Shown: positions 36,755 to 46,533, counted from the stretch's first letter. The stretch is DNA of 64,000 bases from Lentimicrobiaceae bacterium (GCA_018661505.1 JABJIE010000017.1:1-64000); one strand, 5' to 3'. The notes: generated by a model from the letters alone, not told the origin. Made by a program: numbers and translations.

Positions 36755-37429
36755 ATGAAGATATCAACAAATACAGCTGCGCAGGTATCTTACAAGATAC
36801 TTACAAACGATAATAACGGCGAACTAATTGAATTTGCTGACGACAAAAACCCACGTTTGCTGATATTTGGAAACAATACTCTGATTCCAGGTTTTGAAAC
36901 TCATATGGCGGGTTTACAGCCCGGTCAGGAATTTGAGTTTTCATTGACACCAGAAGAGAGTTTTGGAAATTATCAGAATGAACTAATGATTGATGTTCCA
37001 AAATCAGCTTTTACCATAGACGGTGTTTTGAAAGAAGATTTATTGTACCTAGGAAATGAAATTTCCATGTTAGACAACAATGGGAATGTTGTTTCAGGTA
37101 AGGTGGTTGAATTAAATACTGATAACGTCAAGATGGACTTCAATCATAAACTTGCTGGAAGCGGGTTGTATGTTTCAGGTACCGTTCACAATGTAAGAAT
37201 GGTGACGGAGCAGGATCTTGCTCCATCTGGTGGATGTGGTTCTGGTTGTGGTTGTGCAAGTAATGAAAAGACCGCAGATCCTGTTCCTCAAGAAGCTACA
37301 GGATGTGGACCAGGTTGTGGTTGCACAACTTCTTCTTCGGAAGATAAGGTTTATGAGGATGATTGTCCAAGCTGTGGTAATCCTTCCCATTTAAGAGGTA
37401 AAGGTCATGGAGATTGTGGTTGCGGATAA
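36755..37429 (+). CDS. SlyD-like FKBP peptidyl-prolyl isomerase with cysteine-rich tail
   Basis: The 224-residue protein has an FKBP domain interrupted by an insert-in-flap chaperone domain (about 65-130), as in SlyD: LIPGFETHMAGLQPGQEFEF then SPEESFG-like and DVPKSAF segments. The C-terminal 70 residues carry ten cysteines in two copies of a CGxGCGC block, a CPSCGNPSH zinc-ribbon-like knuckle and a final DCGCG. SlyD tails bind nickel and other metals. This is therefore a likely folding helper with a metal-binding tail; the metal is unknown. There is no hydrogenase cluster nearby. A -7 box TATTTTTG lies at 36706-36713. Confidence 0.88.
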   Translation: MKISTNTAAQVSYKILTNDNNGELIEFADDKNPRLLIFGNNTLIPGFETHMAGLQPGQEFEFSLTPEESFGNYQNELMIDVPKSAFTIDGVLKEDLLYLGNEISMLDNNGNVVSGKVVELNTDNVKMDFNHKLAGSGLYVSGTVHNVRMVTEQDLAPSGGCGSGCGCASNEKTADPVPQEATGCGPGCGCTTSSSEDKVYEDDCPSCGNPSHLRGKGHGDCGCG

Positions 37430-37519
37430 TAATATCCAACACAATAATATTATTTCAAAATACCTCCATTGATTTATTATTATTTTGAAACCATAGACAT
37501 CCCAAATACAAAAAATATT

Positions 37520-37558
37520 ATAGCAGAATAACCAGAATGGTTACTCTGCTATTTTTTT
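37520..37558 (+). terminator. Rho-independent terminator of the SlyD-like gene
   Basis: ATAGCAGA (37520-37527) pairs with TCTGCTAT (37545-37552), with a further TAACC/GGTTA stem inside a single A-C mismatch, and a T-run to 37558. Confidence 0.88.
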
Positions 37559-37685
37559 AATATCAAATTTTTATTTCGCCTTGTAAATAACTCTATTGGT
37601 TTTTTATTTTAAATCTTCTTTAAATTTAAAATACTGCATTAGTGATAGAATACAGGTTACCATAACTCCAATCGGTCTATTTCAT

Positions 37686-37693
37686 TACCTTTG
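37686..37693 (+). promoter_or_regulatory. Putative -7 promoter element (TACCTTTG)
   Basis: An exact TAnnTTTG match ending 16 bases before the ATG at 37710. No clear TTG at -33 is visible. Confidence 0.4.
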
Positions 37694-37709
37694 CAGTAAA
37701 AAATAATTA

Positions 37710-40682
37710 ATGTTTTCATCCAAAGCAGAGATATTACATCAGGATTTTTATTTCAACGAAACTTCCTTCATTCACTTGATGAGAAGAAGGATTTATCAGG
37801 TATTATTAATCTCCAGTGTTTATGATGCTTTTATGCTAGAAGAGGATGGAAGAATTGATGAGCAAATATTTCATGAATACACATCATTGAATTTGAGATA
37901 TCCACCTCAATTCTTAAAAGCCACTAATGAAGAAGAAGCTCTTCAAATATTGGAGAGTGAAAGTATAGACCTTGTAATATCAATGCTCAGTGCAGAGAAG
38001 GAATCTACATTTGAGTTAACGGATTATATTAAGAATGAATACCCCGATGTGCCGATAGTAATGTTAACTCCATTTTCACGAGAGGTTACACTTAAACTTG
38101 AAAAACTTGAGCTTAGATCTGTTGATTATGTATTTAGCTGGTTGGGAAATGCTGACATTCTTCTCGCAATCATAAAACTCATTGAAGACAGTATGAATGT
38201 TGACAATGATGTTGACGAAGTGGGGGTGCAAGCAATATTACTTGTGGAGGATAATATCAGGTTTTATTCATCCTATTTACCAATAATGTATAAGATTATC
38301 TTTCAACAATCGAAATCATTTGTAAATGAAGGCCTTAATGAGCATCAACGAATGATGAGAATGCGTGGAAGACCCAAGATACTTTTGGCAACTAATTATG
38401 AGGATGCATTTAGTATTTATATAAAGTATAAGAAGAACCTATTGGGTGTTATTTCGGATATAAGATACATGAGAAATGGAGTTATTGACAAAAATGCAGG
38501 CTTTGCCCTGTGTTCTCATATCAAATTAGATAATCCATATACACCATTGCTTTTACAATCTTCGGATAAGAAAAATAATGTGAGAGCCAAGGAGCTTAAA
38601 ATTGGCTTCCTGGATAAAAACTCCAAAACCCTAACTTTAGATTTAAGAGAGTTCATCAAAGAATATTTTGCGTTTGGTGATTTCGTTTTTAAAGATCCTA
38701 AATTAGGTATTGAGGTTGCAAGGGCAAAAGACCTGAAGGATCTTCAAGATAAGATTTATGATATTCCTTCCAATTCATTACGATATCATATTCAAAGGAA
38801 TCATTTTTCAAAATGGTTAAGAGCAAGGGCACTTTTCCCCTTGGCTGAGTTGTTTAGATCATTTAAATCCGATGATTTTGAAGACTTGGACGAAATACGC
38901 TACTTTATACATAACGCTATTTCTCAATTTCGTATCTCCAAGGCAAGAGGTGTTATTTCCCAGTTTAATAGAGATACATTTGATAAGTATTTTAGTATTA
39001 CGAGGCTAGGACAAGGTTCCATTGGGGGTAAAGCTAGAGGGCTAGCATTCCTAGATACTCTTATAAAAAGAAATAATTTATACACCTACTTTGACAAAAT
39101 TGAGATAGCGATTCCCAAAACTGTTGTAATTGGAACTGATATTTTTGATGAGTTTATGGATATAAATAAGCTGTATTCAATTGCACTATCAGATACCTAT
39201 AGTGATCAAGAAATTTTAGATAGATTCCTAGAATCAAAGTTGCCTGAGACTGCTCTTGGGGATATATATAAAATTGCTAGTTCAATTGAAAGTCCCTTAG
39301 CTATTAGGTCGAGCTCTCTTTTGGAAGATTCGCAATACCAACCTTTTGCTGGTATTTACAATACATATATGATACCATTCAGGAAAAATGATCCTGAGCG
39401 AATGTTTTCCATGATGCAATCGGCAATTAAAGCTGTATATGCGTCAGCTTATTATGCTGACAGCAAAGCATACATGCAGGCAACGAAAAATGTTATCGAT
39501 GAGGAAAAAATGGCAATCGTTATTCAAGAAGTTGTTGGAAGTTCCTATGGAGATAAATTTTACCCCACTATATCTGGAGTGGGAAGATCAATAGATTATT
39601 ATCCATTGGAGCCAGGAGTACCAGAGGATGGGACGGTAAGCCTTGCCTTTGGACTTGGAAAATATATTGTTGATGGTGGTTTATCACTTAGATTTTGCCC
39701 CAGATATCCAAAAAACATCCTTCAAACGTCTACTCCCGAGTTAGCACTTAGAGAAACTCAGAAATATTTCTTTGCTTTGGATGTCTCAGATCATGAGCTT
39801 ATTTTAAAGCCTAACGATGGCGAAAGTCTTAAGAAACTAAACATTAAAGAAGCAGAGAAGGATAAATCCCTAAAACCTATTGCTTCAACATACATCATGC
39901 AAGATAATGTTGTAAGAGATGGTTATAACTATCAAGGCAAAAAATTGGTAACTTTTTCTAATATTCTTAAACATGATACAATTCCTCTTGCTGAGGTTTT
40001 GGATAGGATACTTAGGCTGGGTGAGGAGGAAATGGGAAATCCTGTTGAAATTGAATTTGCCATAGATTTGAAACTCAAGAAAGGTGAAAAGGCTAGTTTG
40101 AAACTTCTTCAAATACGCCCAGTTGCTTCCAAGGATGAAAGTGTAAACATTACAGATGAAGAATTGAAAAAGTCAGATTCATTAATAGTCTCAAGATCTG
40201 CTCTGGGAAATGGTGTGATTAATAATATTCATGACATTGTTTATGTACGAACCCAGAATTTCGATGCATCAAAAACAAATGAAATTGTAGAATACATAGA
40301 TTCCTTAAACAAGAATTTCATTGAAAGAGAAGAAAATTACATTTTAGTCGGACCAGGAAGGTGGGGTAGCAGTGATCCATGGCTTGGAATTTCAGTAAAC
40401 TGGTCTCAGATTTCTGCCGCAAGACTTATTGTTGAGTCGGGTTTAGAAGATTATCGAATTGACCCCAGCCAGGGAACACATTTTTTTCAGAATCTCACAT
40501 CATTCCGAATAGGTTACTTTACAATAAATCCATTTATCAATGACGGAATTTATGACATTGACTTTTTAGATAAACAACCAGCGGTTTTTGAAAATGAATT
40601 TGTTCGCCATGTCAAATTTGATAAAAGTCTTAGGATTATTATAGATGGTAAAAAAAATCTTGGGATGGTACTAAAGCCATAA
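37710..40682 (+). CDS. Dual receiver-like, PEP/pyruvate-binding domain protein
   Basis: The 990-residue protein has a degenerate receiver-like domain (about 28-165; ILISS-type start, the phospho-acceptor strand reads LVISM without Asp), a second receiver with its key residues (E180-D181 in LLVEDN, candidate phospho-acceptor D250 in VISDIRY, K303 in FLDKN), and from about residue 430 a PEP/pyruvate-binding ATP-grasp domain of the PEP synthase type (GGKARG at 439-444, R533 in IRSSSLLEDS). The conserved ILVGPGRWGSSDP lies at 878-890. I find no GGxTSHAA-type phosphohistidine domain and no PEP-utilising barrel, so it cannot be a normal PEP synthase. It may be a signal-regulated phosphotransferase of unknown substrate. 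Families with this layout are usually annotated as PEP/pyruvate-binding domain proteins. Confidence 0.82.
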   Translation: MFSSKAEILHQDFYFNETSFIHLMRRRIYQVLLISSVYDAFMLEEDGRIDEQIFHEYTSLNLRYPPQFLKATNEEEALQILESESIDLVISMLSAEKESTFELTDYIKNEYPDVPIVMLTPFSREVTLKLEKLELRSVDYVFSWLGNADILLAIIKLIEDSMNVDNDVDEVGVQAILLVEDNIRFYSSYLPIMYKIIFQQSKSFVNEGLNEHQRMMRMRGRPKILLATNYEDAFSIYIKYKKNLLGVISDIRYMRNGVIDKNAGFALCSHIKLDNPYTPLLLQSSDKKNNVRAKELKIGFLDKNSKTLTLDLREFIKEYFAFGDFVFKDPKLGIEVARAKDLKDLQDKIYDIPSNSLRYHIQRNHFSKWLRARALFPLAELFRSFKSDDFEDLDEIRYFIHNAISQFRISKARGVISQFNRDTFDKYFSITRLGQGSIGGKARGLAFLDTLIKRNNLYTYFDKIEIAIPKTVVIGTDIFDEFMDINKLYSIALSDTYSDQEILDRFLESKLPETALGDIYKIASSIESPLAIRSSSLLEDSQYQPFAGIYNTYMIPFRKNDPERMFSMMQSAIKAVYASAYYADSKAYMQATKNVIDEEKMAIVIQEVVGSSYGDKFYPTISGVGRSIDYYPLEPGVPEDGTVSLAFGLGKYIVDGGLSLRFCPRYPKNILQTSTPELALRETQKYFFALDVSDHELILKPNDGESLKKLNIKEAEKDKSLKPIASTYIMQDNVVRDGYNYQGKKLVTFSNILKHDTIPLAEVLDRILRLGEEEMGNPVEIEFAIDLKLKKGEKASLKLLQIRPVASKDESVNITDEELKKSDSLIVSRSALGNGVINNIHDIVYVRTQNFDASKTNEIVEYIDSLNKNFIEREENYILVGPGRWGSSDPWLGISVNWSQISAARLIVESGLEDYRIDPSQGTHFFQNLTSFRIGYFTINPFINDGIYDIDFLDKQPAVFENEFVRHVKFDKSLRIIIDGKKNLGMVLKP

Positions 40683-40683
40683 T

Positions 40684-41745
40684 TTAAACCAATATACTGG
40701 AGTCCCTAAGTAAATTGGCTGTCATACATGAATGTATAGGTAAAATACCTATTAACGAGCCAACTTCAACTCTATTCATAAGTTCCTTGGAAACTTTTAG
40801 AATGCCATGCTCCTGAGATAATGATTTCAGGTATGATACTGTATCTTGATATTTCCACTTGTAATTGGTAAATTCAACAACATAGCCATATGATCTATTA
40901 TTATTGTCATCTTCCATAAACTCCTTTGATAAATGAACTCCACCACCATATATGATAATTTCGTTTCTGCTTTTATGTTTTGCAACAACAGGACAGGCAA
41001 CAGCAACAGCTATATCCTCAATCGCACATGATCCCAGATGATATTGCATTATGTCGTAATACACAAAATTACCAGGTCTGTATTCATCAAAACCATTTAG
41101 ATTATCACTTATGCTACATGATGGAGTGTCTCCATAAGAGGTAATAATATTTGGAAAACTATGAATATATTTATTTTTAATTCCAGATAATATTTTCTTG
41201 CTATTATCCATAATTGATAATATTTCTTTAGTGCTCTTTGCGCTGTAAGTATGGCCCGCATGAGCCAAAAATCCTTTGAAATGAATTATATTAGAATTTC
41301 TAATCTCATTAATAATTGTAGAAACCTCTATATCCTCTGAGGTTAGGCCAGTTCTGTTATAACCTGTATCAATCTTTATGAATAACCCAACTTTATTTTT
41401 CAAGTTGTTTTGAAGGTATACAACAGTATCAATAGACTCAACTAGTAGATTAAGGGTTATTTTACGACTTAATTTATTTATATCATCAATTTCCAAAATG
41501 TTCACGGGAAAGGCTATTGTAATGTCATTCCAATCTTTTGCAAAATATTTTGCCATTGATACTGATGATACAGTTATTTTTTTTACTCCAAGAATCTTAA
41601 AAATATTACTAACATCTTTAGATTGATGAGTTTTAAAATGAGGTCTTAAATTTTTTACATCATCCAATTTGGCAATCATATTTTGGATGTTAAGCTTTAC
41701 TTTTAAGCTATCAATTATTAGACTTGGCTTATTTATATTTATCAT
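40684..41745 (-). CDS. D-threonine aldolase / D-serine dehydratase-like PLP enzyme
   Basis: The 353-residue protein has an alanine-racemase-like N-terminal barrel with the PLP lysine in LRPHFKTHQ, IDTGYNRTG, and LAHAGHTYS, then a C-terminal domain with the metal-binding LPIHSCMTAN. These are features of fold-type III D-threonine aldolases and eukaryotic-type D-serine dehydratases. The enzyme should act on a beta-hydroxy D-amino acid in the cytosol. Its ATG shares one base with the stop codon of the upstream beta-helix gene (TAATG), so translation is coupled. The final lines may be about 10-20 residues shorter than common relatives. Confidence 0.82.
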   Translation of the reverse strand: MININKPSLIIDSLKVKLNIQNMIAKLDDVKNLRPHFKTHQSKDVSNIFKILGVKKITVSSVSMAKYFAKDWNDITIAFPVNILEIDDINKLSRKITLNLLVESIDTVVYLQNNLKNKVGLFIKIDTGYNRTGLTSEDIEVSTIINEIRNSNIIHFKGFLAHAGHTYSAKSTKEILSIMDNSKKILSGIKNKYIHSFPNIITSYGDTPSCSISDNLNGFDEYRPGNFVYYDIMQYHLGSCAIEDIAVAVACPVVAKHKSRNEIIIYGGGVHLSKEFMEDDNNNRSYGYVVEFTNYKWKYQDTVSYLKSLSQEHGILKVSKELMNRVEVGSLIGILPIHSCMTANLLRDSSILV

Positions 41746-43541
41746 TATCGTGAAATGATTAATTTTTCAGTTTTTATAAAATATACATTTTCAATGACTA
41801 CAATGTAATACCCGTTCATTAAGTTCTTGACAGGTATTGCTATGATATTTTCATGATTATTTTGAATCTTTTTTTCCAAAACGATATCACCCACTAAATT
41901 TATTATTTGGATTAGGCTTGATGATTTTACATAAGAAAATGAGATATTTATTGCTGATACTGCTGGATTAGGCCAGATATTTATTTCAACTAATTCATGT
42001 AGCTGATTATTAACGCTTGAAATAGAACTATCAGGACAAACAGTAAAAACATCACCAGTATTAAATCTAATTTCTGCTGGGATTGTTCCAGCACCCAGTT
42101 CTATTGGTATTCCAACAGAAGGCCATTCCAGAGACTCTATCCAGAAGTTTGGTTTATTTGATAGATAATAACTCTGATCAGGAAGATTATTAGTTCCTGT
42201 CGGTATAATTTCTCCTAATATGTTATTTCCAAATTCAAAATTATTCGTACCTGACAGACTATACATTCCGTGCAAAAATTCTGTATTTGTAACTTCATTT
42301 CCAACAAAGTTTTGACTATTTGTTTCAATGAGGTCGCTTGTTGTCATTATAATACCGTATAGTTCAGCGCGATTTCTAAATAAAGTATTAAATGGCCCTG
42401 AAGGACCCCAATAGTGGTCAATAATTATGTTCTGTACAATATTGCCTTCCCATAAATTTGAAAATGCATAGTGACCATGGAATGATATATCTCCTGAAGC
42501 ATCTGGAATAGGTTCTGAGCGATGCGGTTCAATGGAATAATTATAAGAGAAAATATTTCCATTGGAACCTGTTTTTATCATCATTGCATGTCTTAGGTAC
42601 CTAAATATATTATTAGTAATCAGGCATTCACTGGTATGCTTGCTCAATGCAACTCCATAACCATGCATACCAACACCATCATATTTAAATGCATGATGAA
42701 AATAATTCCCATCAATTAATATGTTTAAGCTTGAATTCACAGATATATGAGCACCAACACTAGTATCACTTTCAACACCTCGGACAAAACAATTTTCGGC
42801 CATATTCATATATATGTTTGCACCTGACCCTTCCGCAGGTTCATCAACCCTGTGTATTTTAAGGCATTGAATTCCTGAGCTATGCCTTGTGTTTATGGGC
42901 CTAATCTCGGGGTCTAAATCTGCAGAATAATTAATCCTAAGTGGACTTTCAAGAAGTAGGTTATCATCATAAATGTCTTTGATTCTGGTTATTTGTCCTA
43001 CCGAATAATCAGCCCATGCTATGGGGACCACGTCCCAGTCTCCATTCTTCTGTCTAATTTCAACAACATCTCCAATATGAAAACTAGAAACATCTTGCAC
43101 TGTAATTAGGTTATTACCCATATCAAGTCCGCCGGTTATGTCATTAAAATCAGAAGACTGAGACTTGCTCAATATTATGCAGTTTGCCGCTTCTCCATTG
43201 AGGTTAAAAAGAAGTGTTGTCTTATTAGAGCTTTCTCCCATTAAAATACAACTGTCTGGTAAATACAATGATTTTGTAATAAGGTATTTTCCTGGAGGAA
43301 AATATATGTATCCGTGTGATCCATTTAAGGCACTTATTGCATTTTCAATGGCATAATGGTCATCTGTAATACCATCACCAACTGCCCCGAAGTCTTTAAC
43401 ATCTAATTTATTGTTGGGCTGAGTAATTATTATATTATCAATTACTGCTTCCCAGTTTACCCGTCTATTCTCAGGGATTACCTGACTCATAGAACTTAAA
43501 AATAAAAGTACCAAGGCAAATACCAATAATAAATACTTCAT
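41745..43541 (-). CDS. Secreted right-handed beta-helix protein with T9SS sorting domain
   Basis: The 598-residue protein has a signal peptide (to about residue 19), an N-terminal pectate lyase superfamily domain (KDFGAVGDGITDDHYAIENA at about 49-68, YIYFPPGKYLI), repeated beta-helix coils with parallel NNIF and GNYF-type turns to about residue 450, and a T9SS sorting domain over the last 85 residues (INIWPNPAVSAINIS to LIISR). It is probably a surface polysaccharide lyase or hydrolase, or a binding protein; no catalytic set can be assigned by eye. The downstream D-threonine aldolase-like gene is translationally coupled, which is unexpected for a carbohydrate enzyme. Confidence 0.88.
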   Translation of the reverse strand: MKYLLLVFALVLLFLSSMSQVIPENRRVNWEAVIDNIIITQPNNKLDVKDFGAVGDGITDDHYAIENAISALNGSHGYIYFPPGKYLITKSLYLPDSCILMGESSNKTTLLFNLNGEAANCIILSKSQSSDFNDITGGLDMGNNLITVQDVSSFHIGDVVEIRQKNGDWDVVPIAWADYSVGQITRIKDIYDDNLLLESPLRINYSADLDPEIRPINTRHSSGIQCLKIHRVDEPAEGSGANIYMNMAENCFVRGVESDTSVGAHISVNSSLNILIDGNYFHHAFKYDGVGMHGYGVALSKHTSECLITNNIFRYLRHAMMIKTGSNGNIFSYNYSIEPHRSEPIPDASGDISFHGHYAFSNLWEGNIVQNIIIDHYWGPSGPFNTLFRNRAELYGIIMTTSDLIETNSQNFVGNEVTNTEFLHGMYSLSGTNNFEFGNNILGEIIPTGTNNLPDQSYYLSNKPNFWIESLEWPSVGIPIELGAGTIPAEIRFNTGDVFTVCPDSSISSVNNQLHELVEINIWPNPAVSAINISFSYVKSSSLIQIINLVGDIVLEKKIQNNHENIIAIPVKNLMNGYYIVVIENVYFIKTEKLIISR

Positions 43542-43580
43542 TTTAGTGGTTTATAATACATAATAAAAGTAGTATTTTTT

Positions 43581-43588
43581 TACTTTTG
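43581..43588 (+). promoter_or_regulatory. Putative -7 promoter element (TACTTTTG)
   Basis: An exact TAnnTTTG match 18 bases before the ATG at 43607, in the 65-base gap between divergent genes. No good -33 box is seen. Confidence 0.4.
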
Positions 43589-43606
43589 GAATAAATTAAT
43601 TAAATC

Positions 43607-44155
43607 ATGAAAATATCTACAATTATACTTTTTATAATCTTGATAATTGGATTTATGGGCTGTCAAAATGAAGAATTAAATGTAATTACCAAAAAAATCC
43701 AGTATGATGTTAACATCAAGAGCCCAAGTCCAGATTATGACTGGTGGATACAAAATCTGGTTGGTCCCGAAAGAGAGAGATTGATAGATTTGATAGTGGA
43801 TGGAGCAATATCTGGTAAATGGCAAGCGTACGATTATTTTAACGATTCAATATCGGTTCTTGAGGTGAGAACAATCTTTTCGGATACACTTGTGGCAACA
43901 ATGATGAATGATTTTCCACCCTACGATTTATACGATACAGTAATTATTAGTACCATATCAAAAAGTGATATTGAAAGAATACGATTTCTTGAGGAATGGT
44001 ACATAAATAGTGATAACCTTTATTTTTCTAAGAAAATAATAGGTATTGCACCAATAGCAAAAAGATTAGATTTTAATGGTATAGAACGATGGCAGCCATT
44101 ATTTTGGGTATATGTAGACGAGAGTTTTATAAAAGATGTATCAAATAATAATTAA
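43607..44155 (+). CDS. GldN/PorN-like lipoprotein
   Basis: The 182-residue protein has a lipobox (FMGC, cysteine 19). Residues 70-90 (GKWQAYDYFNDSISV) and 126-171 (RFLEEWYINSD, KKIIGIAPIAKRLDFNG, WQPLFWVYVDE) resemble the repeated strands of GldN/PorN, the periplasmic ring partner of GldK in the T9SS, where EDW-, IGIAP- and PLFWIY-type segments occur. GldN itself is about 300-350 residues and is encoded with gldKLM, which are not here. This shorter lipidated form may be an accessory T9SS or gliding component anchored in the outer membrane. The similarity is judged by eye from memory of the family. A cupin gene follows 14 bases later. Confidence 0.6.
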   Translation: MKISTIILFIILIIGFMGCQNEELNVITKKIQYDVNIKSPSPDYDWWIQNLVGPERERLIDLIVDGAISGKWQAYDYFNDSISVLEVRTIFSDTLVATMMNDFPPYDLYDTVIISTISKSDIERIRFLEEWYINSDNLYFSKKIIGIAPIAKRLDFNGIERWQPLFWVYVDESFIKDVSNNN

Positions 44156-44169
44156 TAATAATCATAAAC

Positions 44170-44520
44170 ATGAAAATTATTTCTCGAAGTGAGGTTCCAA
44201 AAAATAAAGTTAACATGGAGGGAGCAAATGGAGCATCCAAGCAAGTTCCCCTATCTGTAAATGATGGAGCACCAATATATTCATATCGAGTTTTTACAAT
44301 TGAAGGTGGAGGTAATACACCATATCACCAGCATAATTATGAACATATGAATTACATAATAGAAGGTGAAGGGTATTTGATCAATGAATCTGGTGAAAAA
44401 CTACCATTAAAAAAGGGTGACTTTGCCTTGGTTAATCCCAATGAAAAACATCAATATCGAAATGCATCCAGTGAAAACGAGTTTATTATGATATGTGGTG
44501 TGCCAAAGGAATTTGAATAG
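44170..44520 (+). CDS. Small cupin domain protein
   Basis: The 116-residue protein is a single cupin barrel: GGGNTPYHQHNYEHMNYIIEG holds cupin motif 1 with three metal-binding histidines and a glutamate nearby, and LKKGDFALVNPNEKHQYRN motif 2 with the fourth. It likely binds a divalent metal. Whether it is an enzyme or a sensor is unknown. It starts 14 bases after the GldN-like gene and is probably co-transcribed with it. Confidence 0.85.
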   Translation: MKIISRSEVPKNKVNMEGANGASKQVPLSVNDGAPIYSYRVFTIEGGGNTPYHQHNYEHMNYIIEGEGYLINESGEKLPLKKGDFALVNPNEKHQYRNASSENEFIMICGVPKEFE

Positions 44521-44567
44521 AAAGATATTCATTAACAGTGATAACTTACACCTTATTCCAGTATAAT

Positions 44568-46358
44568 TTAGTCATTGAGCTTTAGAACAACCAGGAATGC
44601 CTGTTGTGGAACTTCTACATTGCCAACTTGTCGCATTCTTTTCTTACCTTTTTTCTGCTTTTCTAAAAGTTTACGCTTACGTGTTATATCTCCTCCATAA
44701 CATTTTGCCGTAACATCTTTTCTGACAGCTTTTATGGTTTCGCGTGCAATTATTTTAGCTCCTATTGCAGCCTGTATTGCAATGTCATATTGTTGCCTTG
44801 GGATTAATTCCTTTAGTTTAGAACATATGCGTTTCCCAAAATCATAGGCATTATCAAAATGAATAAGTGTTGAAAGAGCATCCACAGATTCACCATTTAA
44901 TAGAATATCTAGCTTTATAAGTTTTGCTGGCTTATAACCGCTTATATGATAGTCAAAGGATGCATAACCTTTGGATATACTTTTTAATTTATCATAAAAG
45001 TCGAATACAATTTCTCCCAATGGCATGTCGACTGTTAATTCTACCCTAGATGTGCTTAGGTAAACCTGATTTTTCAATTCTCCTCTTTTATCTAGGCATA
45101 GTTTTATAATGGGTCCAATGAAGTCACTCTGAGTTATTATTTGAGATTTTATATAAGGTTCTTCAATGTGATCAATATACTTATGTTCAGGCAATCCGGA
45201 GGGATTGTGAACTTCAATTATCTCATTCTTATTGGTTACAACATTATATGAAACGTTTGGCATGGTCGTAATTACATTCATATTAAATTCACGATCCAAA
45301 CGTTCTTGGATAATCTCCATATGCAGAAGCCCTAGAAAACCACATCTAAACCCAAAACCAAGAGCCATGGAAGACTCGGGTTCATAAGTTAATGATGCGT
45401 CATTAAGCTGAAGTTTTTCGATGGATGCCCTCAACTCCTCATAATCATCGGGATCCGTGGGATAAATTCCAGCAAATACCATTGGCTTAACATCTTCAAA
45501 CCCTGAAATTGCTGAAATACAAGGATTATTAAGGTGGGTTATGGTATCTCCAACTTTAACTTCTTTTGATGTTTTGATACCTGATATAATGTATCCTACA
45601 TCACCTGTGCGTAATATATCTCTTGATTCTTGATCCAATCTTAAAACTCCAATTTCGTTTGCCTCATACTCACGCTCTGTATTAACAAATTTAACTTTGT
45701 CACCTTTTTTTATTTCTCCGTTGAATATTCTAAAATATGCAATTATACCTCGGAATGAGTTAAATACAGAATCAAAAATCAGGGCTTGGAGTGGCTCATT
45801 TGTATCTCCCTTTGGGTATGGCACCTTATGAATTATAGAATCTAGAATTACATCAACTCCATATCCAGTTTTACCACTAGCCTCAATTATATCTTCATAA
45901 TCACAACCAATTAGATCAACTATCTGATCTTTTACTTCGTCAGGCATTGCATTATCCAGATCCATCTTGTTGAGAACAGGAATTATTTCCAGGTCATTCT
46001 CTATGGCCAAGTAAAGATTTGAAATGGTTTGAGCTTGAATCCCCTGCGTGGCATCAACAATTAGCAATGCGCCTTCGCATGCTGCTATGGATCGAGAAAC
46101 TTCATAGGAGAAGTCAACATGACCAGGTGTATCGATTAGGTTAAGTACAAATTTCTCATCGTTATGGACATAGTCCATTTGAATGGCATGACTTTTAATG
46201 GTAATGCCCCGCTCACGTTCAATGTCCATATCGTCTAAAACCTGAGCTTGCAAGTCACGTTCTGAAACAGTTCCAGTATATTCCAGAAGTCTATCGGCCA
46301 AGGTGCTTTTACCATGATCAATATGGGCAATGATGCAGAAATTCCTTATTTCTTTCAT
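44568..46358 (-). CDS. lepA: Elongation factor 4 (LepA)
   Basis: The protein (596 residues from the ATG at 46358) has the GTPase motifs [18 protein letters not shown] and NKMDL, domain II, and the LepA-only C-terminal domain ending in VVLKLND. It back-translocates or recycles stalled ribosomes and affects translation initiation. An upstream ATG at 46385 would add nine residues (MKHFVFLRT) not found in the family, and a TATTTTTG -7 box at 46365-46372 lies within that extension, so the shorter start is preferred. It is divergent from secA. Confidence 0.95.
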   Translation of the reverse strand: MKEIRNFCIIAHIDHGKSTLADRLLEYTGTVSERDLQAQVLDDMDIERERGITIKSHAIQMDYVHNDEKFVLNLIDTPGHVDFSYEVSRSIAACEGALLIVDATQGIQAQTISNLYLAIENDLEIIPVLNKMDLDNAMPDEVKDQIVDLIGCDYEDIIEASGKTGYGVDVILDSIIHKVPYPKGDTNEPLQALIFDSVFNSFRGIIAYFRIFNGEIKKGDKVKFVNTEREYEANEIGVLRLDQESRDILRTGDVGYIISGIKTSKEVKVGDTITHLNNPCISAISGFEDVKPMVFAGIYPTDPDDYEELRASIEKLQLNDASLTYEPESSMALGFGFRCGFLGLLHMEIIQERLDREFNMNVITTMPNVSYNVVTNKNEIIEVHNPSGLPEHKYIDHIEEPYIKSQIITQSDFIGPIIKLCLDKRGELKNQVYLSTSRVELTVDMPLGEIVFDFYDKLKSISKGYASFDYHISGYKPAKLIKLDILLNGESVDALSTLIHFDNAYDFGKRICSKLKELIPRQQYDIAIQAAIGAKIIARETIKAVRKDVTAKCYGGDITRKRKLLEKQKKGKKRMRQVGNVEVPQQAFLVVLKLND

Positions 46359-46364
46359 AGTCCG

Positions 46365-46372
46365 CAAAAATA
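46365..46372 (-). promoter_or_regulatory. Putative lepA -7 element (TATTTTTG)
   Basis: Exact TAnnTTTG on the minus strand. Transcription would begin within a few bases of the ATG at 46358, giving an almost leaderless message. A TTTG at 46390-46387 is only 14 bases upstream, shorter than usual. Confidence 0.35.
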
Positions 46373-46431
46373 CAAAATGTTTCATCCAAATAACATGTGA
46401 ACGTTAACCTCAAACCGTCTTATTAATTTTG

Positions 46432-46461
46432 TTGATTTTTGGTAAATTAAACTTAATTTCG
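46432..46461 (+). promoter_or_regulatory. Putative secA promoter
   Basis: TTG (46432-46434), 19 bases, TAATTTCG (46454-46461), one mismatch to the -7 consensus. The leader to the ATG at 46534 would be about 65-70 bases. Confidence 0.35.
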
Positions 46462-46533
46462 CGATGTTATTATTGAAGTAGACACGATGGAATAATTATT
46501 GATGTATGATTATCCTATTAATGAGTTTATAAT

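Noticed and set aside
37710..40682. Calling the protein a PEP synthase
   Set aside because: The phosphohistidine and PEP-utilising barrel domains needed for that reaction are not seen.
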